Origin: Candidatus Hydrogenedentes bacterium UBA2224
GTDB taxonomy: Bacteria > Hydrogenedentota > Hydrogenedentia > Hydrogenedentales > SLHB01
NCBI GenBank assembly: GCA_002348185.1
Contig: DDYW01000156.1
Coordinates: 29,717 to 72,593 of the forward strand
DNA length: 42,877 bases
Reading direction: 5' to 3'
The translations under genes and the position numbers were made by a program. Of the stretch, positions 24,897 through 32,985 are shown piece by piece (positions within the stretch are counted from its first letter, which is position 1; each line of letters opens with the position of its first letter). The notes under the pieces were generated by a model, which saw only the letters and a program-made list of their open reading frames with translations, was not told where the DNA came from and did not search any database.

Positions 24897-25811
24897 ATGC
24901 GGATACCTCTGACAAGTCTGCTGTGCACCTGCCTGGCCGCCGGGGCCTTCGGCGTGCAGTTTTCGTTCGACACTCAGCCGGAACTCGGCGCCGACACCGG
25001 CATGGACCTCCTGGGTGACGGCAGTATCTGGTTGCGAACCATGACCACGCCTCTGAACCCCGAATGCCGCGAAGAGACCTACAAGGTCTATACCCACATC
25101 TTCGATTTGCAGGGAACCGCCCCCATCACCAAGGGACCGGGCGGCGAGTTCTCGCATCATCGCGGCATGTTCATCGGGTGGAACCACACCCACGTGGGCG
25201 GCGAAGAATTCGATACCTGGCATATGAAACGCTGCACACAGAATCACGTGGAATGGCAGGAACTCGCCCCCGGAAAAGATTCGGGAACGCAGGTCCAGGT
25301 TGTCGAGTGGCGCGACGATGCCGGCCAGCCGTTCATCCGCGAACTCCGCTCCATTACCGCCTCGCCCGGACCCGATGGAAGCCGCATTTTCGATTTCCAG
25401 TCCGTGCTCGTCTCTCTGCGGGGAACCATCCAGCTTCGCGGCGACCTCCAGCACGCCGGCATGCAGGTCCGCATGGCCGACGAGGTCAACGAACACCAGG
25501 ACACCACGAATTACCTCCTGCCCGAGGGCGTGGTTGAACAGAAAGACAACCGCGTCGAAGGCGCCTGGTGGGTCTGTTGCAGCCCCGTGGTGGGCGGCAC
25601 GCGCTATTGGCTCATGCACATGACCCCTCCGGATCACCCGGTCGGCGTGCCCGTCTACTCCATTCGCCGCTACGCCCGTTTCGGCGCGTTCTTCGAGCCC
25701 GATCTCAAGGAAGGCGAGCCCCTCACCCTCAATTTCCGCATCCTCCTGTCCGATCGAGAACTTGACCTGGCGCGCTGCCAGCAGTTGTACGATGCCTATG
25801 CAGCCAGATGA
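24897..25811 (+). CDS. Secreted DUF6807 (PmoA-like) family protein
   Basis: This encodes 304 residues with an AAAGGAG site 8 nt before the ATG. Residues 1-20 are a signal peptide. Characteristic blocks are SIWLRTMTTPLNP, EETYKVYTHIFD, EFSHHRGMFIGW (histidine pair), DTWHMKRCTQNH and a late FGAFFEPDLKEGEPLTLNFRI. The Pfam family is annotated 'methane oxygenase PmoA' in many genomes, but this is a naming accident as far as I can judge: members are secreted beta-sandwich proteins frequent in polysaccharide-using Planctomycetes-type bacteria, of unknown function. It is followed by a phosphoesterase 13 nt downstream. Confidence 0.85.
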   Translation: MRIPLTSLLCTCLAAGAFGVQFSFDTQPELGADTGMDLLGDGSIWLRTMTTPLNPECREETYKVYTHIFDLQGTAPITKGPGGEFSHHRGMFIGWNHTHVGGEEFDTWHMKRCTQNHVEWQELAPGKDSGTQVQVVEWRDDAGQPFIRELRSITASPGPDGSRIFDFQSVLVSLRGTIQLRGDLQHAGMQVRMADEVNEHQDTTNYLLPEGVVEQKDNRVEGAWWVCCSPVVGGTRYWLMHMTPPDHPVGVPVYSIRRYARFGAFFEPDLKEGEPLTLNFRILLSDRELDLARCQQLYDAYAAR

Positions 25812-25824
25812 GCGGGGGTCTGCC

Positions 25825-26322
25825 GTGCGCCTCGGCGTCATGAGCGATACCCATGGCAACCGCCCCCTCATGTTTCAAGCCGCCGGCATCATGAAGCAAC
25901 TAGGCGCCACTCTGGTGTTCCACCTCGGTGACGATTATCTCGACGCACAGGAACTCGCGATGAGCGGGGTCGACGTACGCATGGTGCCCGGACTCTGGTG
26001 CGACGCCTACCGAAACTCGCGCGTCCCCAAACGCATCGTCGAAGTCGTCAACAGTGTCACCATCGCCGCGGCGCACGCCGCAAAAGACCTGCGCCACACC
26101 GAACTCAGCGCCGACATCGTCATGACCGGGCACACCCACGAACCCGCCATCGAACGCGTGGGCCATGCGATCTACCTGAATCCCGGCCACCTCAAAGGGC
26201 CCGAGAGCCGTGGCCACCGGCCTTCCTTTGCCACGCTCACCATCGCCGGCCACAGCATCCGCGCCGCTATCCACGAGCTCACCGGCGCCGTGCGACTCGA
26301 TAAGACCTTCGACCGCGAATGA
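25825..26322 (+). CDS. Calcineurin-like metallophosphoesterase (YfcE/MJ0936 type)
   Basis: This encodes 165 residues from a GTG at 25825 preceded by GGGGG. It gives MRLGVMSDTHGN, the usual family start. An ATG at 25798 that overlaps the preceding gene by 14 nt is an alternative. Metal-binding motifs are complete: SDTHGN, HLGDDYLD, and GHTHEP near the end, with a late NPGH that also contributes a ligand in this family. Such enzymes cleave phosphodiesters or phosphomonoesters with Mn or Ni; the physiological substrate is usually unknown. The histidine set AAHAAK replaces the usual 'HG-H' block, so one site differs from the best-known members. It is probably co-transcribed with the DUF6807 gene. 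Confidence 0.85.
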   Translation: MRLGVMSDTHGNRPLMFQAAGIMKQLGATLVFHLGDDYLDAQELAMSGVDVRMVPGLWCDAYRNSRVPKRIVEVVNSVTIAAAHAAKDLRHTELSADIVMTGHTHEPAIERVGHAIYLNPGHLKGPESRGHRPSFATLTIAGHSIRAAIHELTGAVRLDKTFDRE

Positions 26323-26389
26323 CCCCGCGCGCCCAGCCCTCTCACACTTCCCCTGCTTCCCTGCCCGCCCGGATCCTGGCCTCACGATG

Positions 26390-26419
26390 TTGACTTCCCC
26401 AACCGCCCTTGGCTACAAT
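26390..26419 (+). promoter_or_regulatory. Promoter of tRNA-Cys
   Basis: TTGACT (26390-26395), an 18-nt spacer and TACAAT (26414-26419) form a clear housekeeping promoter ending 13 nt before the mature tRNA 5' end. Confidence 0.75.
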
Positions 26420-26432
26420 CCCTTCCGCGAGA

Positions 26433-26507
26433 GGCGGCATGGCCAAATGGTAAGGCAGTGGCTTGCAAAGCCATGTATTCCCGGTTCGATTCCGGGTGCC
26501 GCCTCCA
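26433..26507 (+). tRNA. tRNA-Cys (GCA)
   Basis: The acceptor stem is GGCGGCA (26433-26439) with TGCCGCC (26497-26503), discriminator U at 26504 and encoded CCA at 26505-26507. The anticodon loop is TTGCAAA (anticodon GCA) on a perfect stem. The T arm is CCCGG-TTCGATT-CCGGG. The short D arm and U73 are typical of bacterial tRNA-Cys. It has its own promoter immediately upstream. Confidence 0.97.
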
Positions 26508-26561
26508 CTTTTTATCTTCCCCTCACCTCGCCGCACCGCAAACCGCCCCGAGCCCCGCGCC

Positions 26562-26590
26562 TTGCCCAAGTCCCCCGGAACCAGTACAAT
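26562..26590 (+). promoter_or_regulatory. Promoter of tRNA-Leu
   Basis: TTGCCC (26562-26567), a 17-nt spacer and TACAAT (26585-26590) precede the tRNA by 38 nt. The -10 is identical to that of the tRNA-Cys promoter 171 nt upstream. Confidence 0.7.
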
Positions 26591-26628
26591 ACCGCCGCGC
26601 GACCCGTAAAACGCGCACTTCAGCGCGG

Positions 26629-26715
26629 GGGCGAGTGGTGGAATCGGTATACACGACGGACTTAAAATCCGTTGCCCGCAAGGGATTGAGGGTTCGAGTC
26701 CCTCCTCGCCTACCA
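26629..26715 (+). tRNA. tRNA-Leu (UAA)
   Basis: The acceptor 5' strand GGGCGAG (26629-26635) pairs with CTCGCCT (26705-26711; the terminal pair is G-U). Discriminator A is at 26712 and encoded CCA at 26713-26715. The anticodon stem ACGGA/TCCGT encloses CTTAAAA with anticodon TAA. A long variable arm (GCCCGCAAGGG region) marks it as a class II tRNA. The T arm is GAGGG-TTCGAGT-CCCTC. Confidence 0.97.
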
Positions 26716-26803
26716 CACGATACACAAGAACATGCAGGGGGAGAGGGTGACGGCCGGCTGATTGCGGGGGCTCCGGGGGGCAGGCGCGGCTATGCGGCCG
26801 CCG

Positions 26804-27487
26804 TCAGTCCCGGCACCGGCGGGTGGCGCGGGCGCAAAACCCCAAAAGTCCGGCGCCGAGGAGCAGGCAGGTGGACGGTTCGGGGACGACTTGCGGCGGG
26901 ATTTCGCCCGGCAGGGAACGCAGGTTGGGAAAAGGCGCCTGGATGGTCTCGTACGTGAGCGTCGCGTTGTAGAAGTCCGCGGCGAGTGCCGGTGTGCCGT
27001 CTCCCGCGCTGGAGAAGAACGAAAAGTCGCTCAGGCCGAAGGTCATGCCGAGGTCGGGCACGGGAATCAGGTTTCCTGCCGTGAAACAGGTTCCCCGCCA
27101 ATCAAGCACCCAGAAGGCGTCGATGTAGGTCGGGGGACGCAACCAGCTCTCGATCTCCAGGGCAAGTTCTCCGGTCGCGATGGTGTAATTGCCCCGATCA
27201 GTCAGCAGATCCAATGAGAAACTAGCCGTTTCCGCGTGAAATTCCGGTCCAGTGTAGTCCTCACCCGCGGGCCCGCTGTAGATGTAGTAGGGGAGCGCCA
27301 GGTTGAACTGCAGCCAGGCGGAAGACAGGCCGAGCGCATCCTGCAATTCGGGAACCGCGCGGGAGAACGTGTCGCCGCCCCAGGCCGCGTAGTAGCCGCT
27401 GATATCGATGCTGTCCGCCGCAACGGGACCGGCAAGGCCGACTGCGACACTCGCGCAGATGAGCAGGCAGGCGAATCGTGAAAACAT
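26804..27487 (-). CDS. PEP-CTERM sorting domain protein
   Basis: This encodes 227 residues with a GGGGAGAAG site before the ATG. A signal peptide (1-25, ending PVAADS) leads into a domain of about 175 residues rich in aromatic and acidic residues, with no other recognised motif. The C-terminus is a textbook PEP-CTERM signal: VPEPST near 201-206, a hydrophobic span and a closing Arg cluster. Such proteins are cut and anchored by an exosortase (XrtA type) and usually co-vary with exopolysaccharide loci. No exosortase is in this window, so it must be encoded elsewhere if the signal is functional. The gene faces the tRNAs convergently. Confidence 0.9.
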   Translation of the reverse strand: MFSRFACLLICASVAVGLAGPVAADSIDISGYYAAWGGDTFSRAVPELQDALGLSSAWLQFNLALPYYIYSGPAGEDYTGPEFHAETASFSLDLLTDRGNYTIATGELALEIESWLRPPTYIDAFWVLDWRGTCFTAGNLIPVPDLGMTFGLSDFSFFSSAGDGTPALAADFYNATLTYETIQAPFPNLRSLPGEIPPQVVPEPSTCLLLGAGLLGFCARATRRCRD

Positions 27488-27719
27488 GGTCTTCTCCCCT
27501 TCTATACCCTGCGGGACGAACTCCCCTGACGCCTTGAGCGGAGCAAGATCCGGGCCAAACCCAAAAAGGCGACAGTGCGTGCGTTACGAGGTTGTAAGCC
27601 GGACCCGGGGCCTCCATAAGATCAAGAGTTGTGCAGAATTGCATACTATTTGTCATTGGAGGGGCTCGGAGACCGTGTCGTTTGGGCCGGAGTGAGGAAA
27701 TGGGCGCTGGTCGGCGGCC

Positions 27720-28508
27720 TCAACCCAAAAGCAGGGTGTCGCGTTTGTCGCATTTTTCGGCGACGACCATGATCTCGATTTCGTCGAGGTTGAGTTTTTT
27801 GCGGTTCCAGGAGCCCGCCGTTCCTCCCCACATGTGGATGACAGGCAGTCCCGCCAGCCGGAATAACAGGGTGAGCTCCGTGGGCGCGAACGAGCGCTCC
27901 CGGATCCGAATGGGAGCAAGGCCCTCTCGCGGGGGAAAATCGAACACTTTGACCAGGGTCAGCACGTCGAAGCGGTCTTCGTCGACGTCCTCCTGGGAGT
28001 GTCTCCGGATGGCGGCGCATCCGTTCAGGACGGTGAACAGGCATTTGCCGCCGGGTTTGAGGGCGCGATGGACGTTGCGGAGTATGGCCAGGGGCTGACC
28101 GAAGGGGTCATCGGCGCTGCCAAGCAGTCCGAATGCGCCCTCGCACAGGCAGACCGCCGCGTCGAATTCCCGGGCAAGCGGCACCTGTGTCGCGTCTGCG
28201 TGGACCCACTTGACCTGGACACCCGCGGCACGGGCTTTTTCTTTGGCGCGGGCGAGCATCCCCTCGGAGAAGTCAATCCCGGTCACGGCGTATCCGCGGC
28301 GGGCCAGTTCGATGGCGTGGCGTCCGGTACCGCATCCCACATCAAGAATCGACGCGCCCGCGGAAAGCCCGAGTTCCTCTATGAGAAACTCGACTTCGTA
28401 GACGGTGTTCCGGGTGTAGTCAAAGTCGTCATAGATAGGCGCCTCGAGGTCGTGGAACTCCTGCCATGAGTTCCGGGGGCCCGTTTCGTCTCCTGCTGTC
28501 TGGCTCAT
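27720..28508 (-). CDS. Class I SAM-dependent methyltransferase
   Basis: This encodes 262 residues. The ATG at 28508 is preferred over the ATG two codons earlier because AGAAGG then has a better distance. Motif I is ILDVGCGTGRHAIELA, followed by an acidic residue at the end of the second strand (TGIDFS), HADATQVPL and RALKPGGKCLF, so the Rossmann-type methyltransferase fold is complete. The C-terminal 100 residues determine specificity and are not familiar. It may act on a small molecule or a protein. The MBL-fold gene upstream ends at 28543, 34 nt away on the same strand, and could be co-transcribed. Cytoplasmic. Confidence 0.9.
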   Translation of the reverse strand: MSQTAGDETGPRNSWQEFHDLEAPIYDDFDYTRNTVYEVEFLIEELGLSAGASILDVGCGTGRHAIELARRGYAVTGIDFSEGMLARAKEKARAAGVQVKWVHADATQVPLAREFDAAVCLCEGAFGLLGSADDPFGQPLAILRNVHRALKPGGKCLFTVLNGCAAIRRHSQEDVDEDRFDVLTLVKVFDFPPREGLAPIRIRERSFAPTELTLLFRLAGLPVIHMWGGTAGSWNRKKLNLDEIEIMVVAEKCDKRDTLLLG

Positions 28509-28542
28509 AAACATGTACCTTCTGGTTAGAGCAACGCGGGGG

Positions 28543-29664
28543 TCAGTTCCGGATCAGTCGCCGGCCGGTCTGCGTGCGGATTCGTTTGCTGCGGTCTGCA
28601 GCCTGGCCCGGCTGCCTGTCGGGTTCGAGCACGATGTCTTCGCCCCAGGAAAGCACGATGGGGGCGCCTTTCTGAATGAGGTGCCGGGTCATCAGCAGGT
28701 TGGCGGTATAGGTGCCGGTGGCGCCGCCGGGCTTACCGGCGGCCCGGTGGGTGAATTCCCAGACATGGCCGATGGCCCAGACAGGGGAGAACAGGGCGTC
28801 GATCTCCCGGGCGGTATTGACGCCGCGCCAGAACCCCGGGGAACCGGTGATCAGGTCGACGTGACGTCCGTTCGCGGCCAGAATCTGGAGCCAGCCGTAG
28901 AGACGCAGGCCGCAATTGATGTCGCCCTTACTCAACACGCTTATGCCGCCGGGCGTGGTGATGAGGTAGGCGTTGCAGGGCGTGCCACTGGTATGTTCCT
29001 CATTGTCCCATTGATAATCGTGCAGGACGTCGACCGTCAATACGCCTACGGTGTGAGGTTGGGCGAGAGTCTGCTCGAGCACGACGAGCTTGCCGGCCCA
29101 GGGCTCGTCTTGGCAGCGCTCCTTGTTGCTGGCGGTGACGACGACGATCTTGCCGTTTTCGCACAGTGCCTTTGTGATTTCGTAATCGATGTGGTCGTCG
29201 TGCTCGTGGGTGTGGAATGCGATGTCAACGAGGCGCGCGAGACGCGCGATGTGCTCTGGCGTCAGGCCGAACTCGGCGCCGTCCTCAGCGCCGGCACGGG
29301 ACCGGTTGTCGTGGGGACCCTGGTCGAGGTCGATGGCGAACACGGTCTCGGGGGTTTGCACGATGACGGAGCTCGAATAGAGCTGAAACAGGCGGATACC
29401 TTTGGCGGGGCGCTCCGACTCGAGGACGTCCAGCGCACGGTTCACTGCGCGGTGGTAATAGGCGATGACGTCCTGTGCGCGCTCCGAATCGGGCTGCATG
29501 AGGCGTTCATCGAGCGCTTTCAGGGCTTCCTGGCGCGCCTCCGTGTGCTCCCGCGCCGGCGGGTTGGCGAGAATGCCTTGCCATACGGCGTCCAGGTCCG
29601 GCGCAATCGCCCCCGCGGCCAACCACAACGTCATTCCTGCTGCGATATACCTTGCCACGTTCAT
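28543..29664 (-). CDS. Metallo-beta-lactamase-fold hydrolase, probably exported
   Basis: This encodes 373 residues. The ATG at 29664 gives an N-terminal hydrophobic segment (residues 7-21) that reads as a signal peptide; AGAAGGAA lies upstream. The metal motif HTHEHDDHID (151-160) is the HxHxDH signature with one extra residue variation (E-H-D-D-H). A later GDIN and HVW provide likely further ligands. Residues 25-90 are helical and precede the fold. It resembles the L-ascorbate-6-phosphate-lactonase/UlaG-like branch more than beta-lactamases. Substrate unknown. Confidence 0.8.
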   Translation of the reverse strand: MNVARYIAAGMTLWLAAGAIAPDLDAVWQGILANPPAREHTEARQEALKALDERLMQPDSERAQDVIAYYHRAVNRALDVLESERPAKGIRLFQLYSSSVIVQTPETVFAIDLDQGPHDNRSRAGAEDGAEFGLTPEHIARLARLVDIAFHTHEHDDHIDYEITKALCENGKIVVVTASNKERCQDEPWAGKLVVLEQTLAQPHTVGVLTVDVLHDYQWDNEEHTSGTPCNAYLITTPGGISVLSKGDINCGLRLYGWLQILAANGRHVDLITGSPGFWRGVNTAREIDALFSPVWAIGHVWEFTHRAAGKPGGATGTYTANLLMTRHLIQKGAPIVLSWGEDIVLEPDRQPGQAADRSKRIRTQTGRRLIRN

Positions 29665-29796
29665 GCAACCCGATTCCTTCTGCTTGAGTGGTATCCCTGA
29701 GCCGCGCGTTCCTGCAGCACGCAATCGTTTTGTGCCGGGCCTGTTGTAGCAGCTTGCCGTGGCCGGTGTCCAGAACGCCGGACCCGTTGCGGGGAC

Positions 29797-30375
29797 TTAC
29801 GGCCTCAATGACCGCAGAAATTCCCAGGCGGTGCTGACAAGGCCGTTTACGCCATCGCGGAAGGGGGCGTAGGCGATGTACGCGATGACGAGGACGAGGA
29901 GGCCGAAGAACTTCCAGTGGTGGGTGGTTTCGCGGAAGGCGCTTGCCAGAAACCGGGCCGAACGGCGCGTGGCGCGAACGGCGACATCGCCGGTCTGGCG
30001 CAGGAGCCAGGCAGCGTCGCTTTCGCTGGGCATCCCGTGACTTCGGTTCGCGAGGCCGTCGGGAGAACATTCGAGCGCGAGCAGGGTGTTGCCGACCTGG
30101 AGCAGTTCGCCGTCGCGCAGGATGCGCGAGTATAAGATGCCGACCCGTGCCTTGCCGACAGATACCGGGGCGCCGCCGATGCTGCGGACGCGGTACCCGT
30201 CTGATACCACGGTGATGCGGGCATGATACGGTTCAATGGCGTTATCGAGCCGGAGGTTGATGGCACATTGGGGATCGCGGCCGATGTAGACGGGCGTGCG
30301 GGCGATGGGGAATTCCGCGCCGTCCTCCGGGCCATTCACCACCACCAGATAATCGGGATGACCGGCGTTTTTCAT
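29797..30375 (-). CDS. FHA-domain protein with C-terminal membrane segment
   Basis: This encodes 192 residues. The start is fixed by an ATGA overlap with the stop of the Clp-type gene before it. Residues 5-100 form an FHA fold: VYIGRDPQC supplies the conserved Gly-Arg, EPYHARI the His of the phospho-threonine pocket, and ILRDGELLQVGNTLLAL the closing strand. The canonical Ser before the x-x-His is replaced by Glu, so phospho-peptide binding may be altered. Residues about 160-178 (FFGLLVLVIAYIAYA) are a single membrane span, leaving a short C-terminal tail. The coupling to a AAA+ unfoldase implies a joint function at the membrane. Confidence 0.85.
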   Translation of the reverse strand: MKNAGHPDYLVVVNGPEDGAEFPIARTPVYIGRDPQCAINLRLDNAIEPYHARITVVSDGYRVRSIGGAPVSVGKARVGILYSRILRDGELLQVGNTLLALECSPDGLANRSHGMPSESDAAWLLRQTGDVAVRATRRSARFLASAFRETTHHWKFFGLLVLVIAYIAYAPFRDGVNGLVSTAWEFLRSLRP

Positions 30376-32714
30376 CGCGGGTAGACCTTTGTGGGAGCCG
30401 ACCACGTGCCTTTGCGGATGACCAGCTCGTCGTTTTCAACCAGTACGTCGATAATGTCGCCGGGGTGAAAGCGTCCCTGGAGTATCAGCTCGCTGAGGCG
30501 GTTGACCAGCAGGCGGTCAAAGGTGCGCTGAAGTTCGCGCGCGCCGAACTCGACGCTGTGTCCGTGACGGGCCAGATACTCATACGCGCCCTGATAGACA
30601 TGCAGACGCAATTGCTGGTCGCGCAACTGTGTTCGCAACTGGCGCATGGAAAGATGGAGGATTTCGCGCACGTCTTCAAGCAGCAGGGGGTAAAACGGCA
30701 CGATTTCATCGATGCGGTTAATGAACTCGGGGCGGAACTGCAGCCGGAGGGCATTCAGCAGTGCCTGGCCGTCCGCGCCGGTTTCGGGAAACCCCAAAAC
30801 GTCTGCGCCGGCATTGGAGGTCATGATGATGATGCAATGTTTGAAGCTGACCTCGCCCCGCTGGCCCGCCCGAAGCCGGCCTTCGTCAAAGACCGGGAGC
30901 AGCACGTCAAACACCCGCGGATGGGCCTTTTCGACCTCGTCAAACAGCAGCAGTGAAAACGGCTTGTTGCGAACCGCCGAGGTGAGACGGCCTTCCTGCT
31001 CGCTGCCCACGTAGCCCGGCGGCGCCCCCAGGAGCTTCGCCACCGAATGCTCTTCGGTGTATTCGGACATGTCGAACGAGACCAGATGGCTCGACGACCC
31101 GAACAGCAGTTCGGCCAAGGCCTTGGCCATTTCGGTCTTTCCCACGCCCGTCGGACCCACAAACAGCATGACCGCGTCCGGCCGGTGCGGGTTGGAGAGC
31201 CCCGCACGGGATTTCTTCACCGTCGGCACAATCTTGCGTATCGCCGGGTCCTGCCCGATGATGCGCCGTTTGAGGTCCCGTTCAAGGTTGCCGAGTTGAC
31301 GGCGTTCTTCGGCGGTGATCTCCTCGATGGGCACGGCGCTGATCCGGCTGATGACCTTGCGCACTTCGTGCGGGGTGACTCTTTCGGTGATCTCGGGCGG
31401 CGGCAGGCCCTGGGACTTTGCCCGCTGCCGGAGGGCCACCGCTTTGAGACGGAAGCGCGCACAGGCCTGGTCGAGGGCGTCGATGGCCTTGTCGGGGAGT
31501 TGCCGGTCGGCGATGTATCGCTGGGAAAGCCGAACGGCCGCCCGTATGGCCCGCCGGCTGATTTTGACCTCGTGGTGACGTTCGAGGGACGGGCGAAGCG
31601 ACAGCAGCACCGCGCAGGTGGCCTCCTCCGACAGGGGCTCAATGCGCAGCATCTGGAACCGGCGCTCAAGGGCGGGGTCGCGTGCAATAAACCTGCGGTA
31701 CTCTTCATACGTCGTCGCCCCAATGCAGCGGAGGTCGCCCCGGGCCAACGCCGGCTTCAGGAGGTTGGCCATGTCAATCGCGTTGTCGTCCGTCGAGCCC
31801 GCGCCCATGATCAGATGAATCTCGTCGATAAAGAGGATGACATCCTGGAGCTGTGAAAGCTCCTGGAGCACGTCGCGCAGACGCTCTTCAAAGGCCCCGC
31901 GGTATTGGGTTCCGGCCAGCAGCCCCCCGATGTTGAGTTCGAGCACCCGGTACCCGAACAGGACGTCGTCGAGCTTGCCCGCGGCGGTCTCCAGGGCCAG
32001 ACCTTCGGCCAGCTTGGTTTTGCCCACGCCCGGCTCGCCGACGAGGATGGCGTTGTTCTTGGTCTTTCGGGCCAGAATCTGCAACAGGTCAAAGAGTTCC
32101 TGCTCGCGTCCGATGACGGGTTCGAGGCGTCCTTCGCGGGCCTCCGCCGTCAGGTCGCGGGTCAGCGACGCCAGTATCCCGGAAACCCGTTGCCCGGGTG
32201 GAATCGAATCGTCCTGAAGCGGCTGCGCGGGTTGTGAAGCGGACACAGGGTCCCGCGGCGAGGCGCCGCCCGCCTGATCGAGGAGGGCGGCTCGCAGGGC
32301 TTCGATCATGTTTCCCCGGGGCAGGTGGAGGACATCGGCGACCCAGCTTGGCAGGGCATGCGCATCGGCAAGCACGGCCAGGAGGAGATGACCCGCGGAA
32401 GCACCGGAGGCGCCCATGCTCTCGGCCAGCTTTCCTGCGACGGCGGCGGCGTGGGCCGCGCGGGGGGTAAAGAACGATTCCGACAGCGGGGCCGGGACCG
32501 TTCCCGGCCAGGGATGCTGTAAGAGGTCGGAGAGAATCGAGTTGAGGAAGCCGCGGTGTTCCGTGAGGAAGGCTTCCGGCAGCAAGGCGCCCTTTTCGAG
32601 AAGGGCCTCGAACAGGTGCTCGACCCCGACATAGTGCTGTCTCCGGCGGGCACTGAGCGCGGCCGCCTCGTCCAGAATACTGTTGAGTTGCTGTGAAACC
32701 GAGACACGAATCAA
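30372..32714 (-). CDS. Clp-family AAA+ unfoldase (ClpA/ClpC-like, no M domain)
   Basis: This encodes 780 residues from an unusual TTG at 32714 with GAGGA upstream. It has two Clp N-terminal repeats (about 1-150), D1 with Walker A GEPGVGKT (226-233) and Walker B ILFIDE, and D2 with Walker A GPTGVGKT (520-527) and LLFDEVEKAHP (589-599). MTSNAG and RPEFINRIDEIVPF are also present. There is no coiled-coil M domain, unlike ClpB. LGF at 640-642 sits where ClpA/ClpC/ClpX carry the IGF/VGF loop that docks ClpP, so it may feed a ClpP peptidase. ClpP is not in this window. The stop overlaps the FHA gene start. Heat-shock-type or substrate regulation cannot be read. Confidence 0.9.
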   Translation of the reverse strand: MIRVSVSQQLNSILDEAAALSARRRQHYVGVEHLFEALLEKGALLPEAFLTEHRGFLNSILSDLLQHPWPGTVPAPLSESFFTPRAAHAAAVAGKLAESMGASGASAGHLLLAVLADAHALPSWVADVLHLPRGNMIEALRAALLDQAGGASPRDPVSASQPAQPLQDDSIPPGQRVSGILASLTRDLTAEAREGRLEPVIGREQELFDLLQILARKTKNNAILVGEPGVGKTKLAEGLALETAAGKLDDVLFGYRVLELNIGGLLAGTQYRGAFEERLRDVLQELSQLQDVILFIDEIHLIMGAGSTDDNAIDMANLLKPALARGDLRCIGATTYEEYRRFIARDPALERRFQMLRIEPLSEEATCAVLLSLRPSLERHHEVKISRRAIRAAVRLSQRYIADRQLPDKAIDALDQACARFRLKAVALRQRAKSQGLPPPEITERVTPHEVRKVISRISAVPIEEITAEERRQLGNLERDLKRRIIGQDPAIRKIVPTVKKSRAGLSNPHRPDAVMLFVGPTGVGKTEMAKALAELLFGSSSHLVSFDMSEYTEEHSVAKLLGAPPGYVGSEQEGRLTSAVRNKPFSLLLFDEVEKAHPRVFDVLLPVFDEGRLRAGQRGEVSFKHCIIIMTSNAGADVLGFPETGADGQALLNALRLQFRPEFINRIDEIVPFYPLLLEDVREILHLSMRQLRTQLRDQQLRLHVYQGAYEYLARHGHSVEFGARELQRTFDRLLVNRLSELILQGRFHPGDIIDVLVENDELVIRKGTWSAPTKVYPR

Positions 32715-32749
32715 GGACAGTCCTCGCTATCGCAATCGCACACCTGCGC

Positions 32750-32763
32750 CTATAACAATATAG
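32750..32763. promoter_or_regulatory. AT-rich palindrome upstream of the Clp gene
   Basis: CTATA-ACAA-TATAG is a perfect 5-bp inverted repeat with a 4-nt centre, 36 nt before the TTG start. TATATT on the minus strand (32757-32762) could serve as a -10, with TTGCGG 15 nt upstream as a poor -35. It is either an operator or simply an AT-rich promoter core. Confidence 0.3.
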
Positions 32764-32985
32764 CGCAAGGGACGCCGCCGCAAGCGTCAATGTGGCGAAA
32801 ACGCCGGACCCGGGGTATCCGGGAACCCGCAGAGCCTCAATCAGGGGCCTTGCGTTCTTCGGAGCAGCTATGCTAGTTTTAGAGTTATTAATGCAGGTTG
32901 CCAAGAGGGGCGGCGTACTATAACCGCCTGAAGCGTACACAGCCCTGGCACCCGCAATCGCATGCAGGCGCACCGGGAGAACTGG

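Noticed and set aside
27540..27660. Possible riboswitch (c-di-GMP type) upstream of the PEP-CTERM gene
   Set aside because: A GGCCAAACCC stretch is suggestive, but the conserved core and pairing of the GEMM family are not present, and the match is on the strand away from the gene.
29797..32714. ClpV-FHA pair of a type VI secretion system
   Set aside because: No TssB, TssC, Hcp, VgrG or TssK-like genes in the window, and the unfoldase carries an LGF loop as in ClpP partners.
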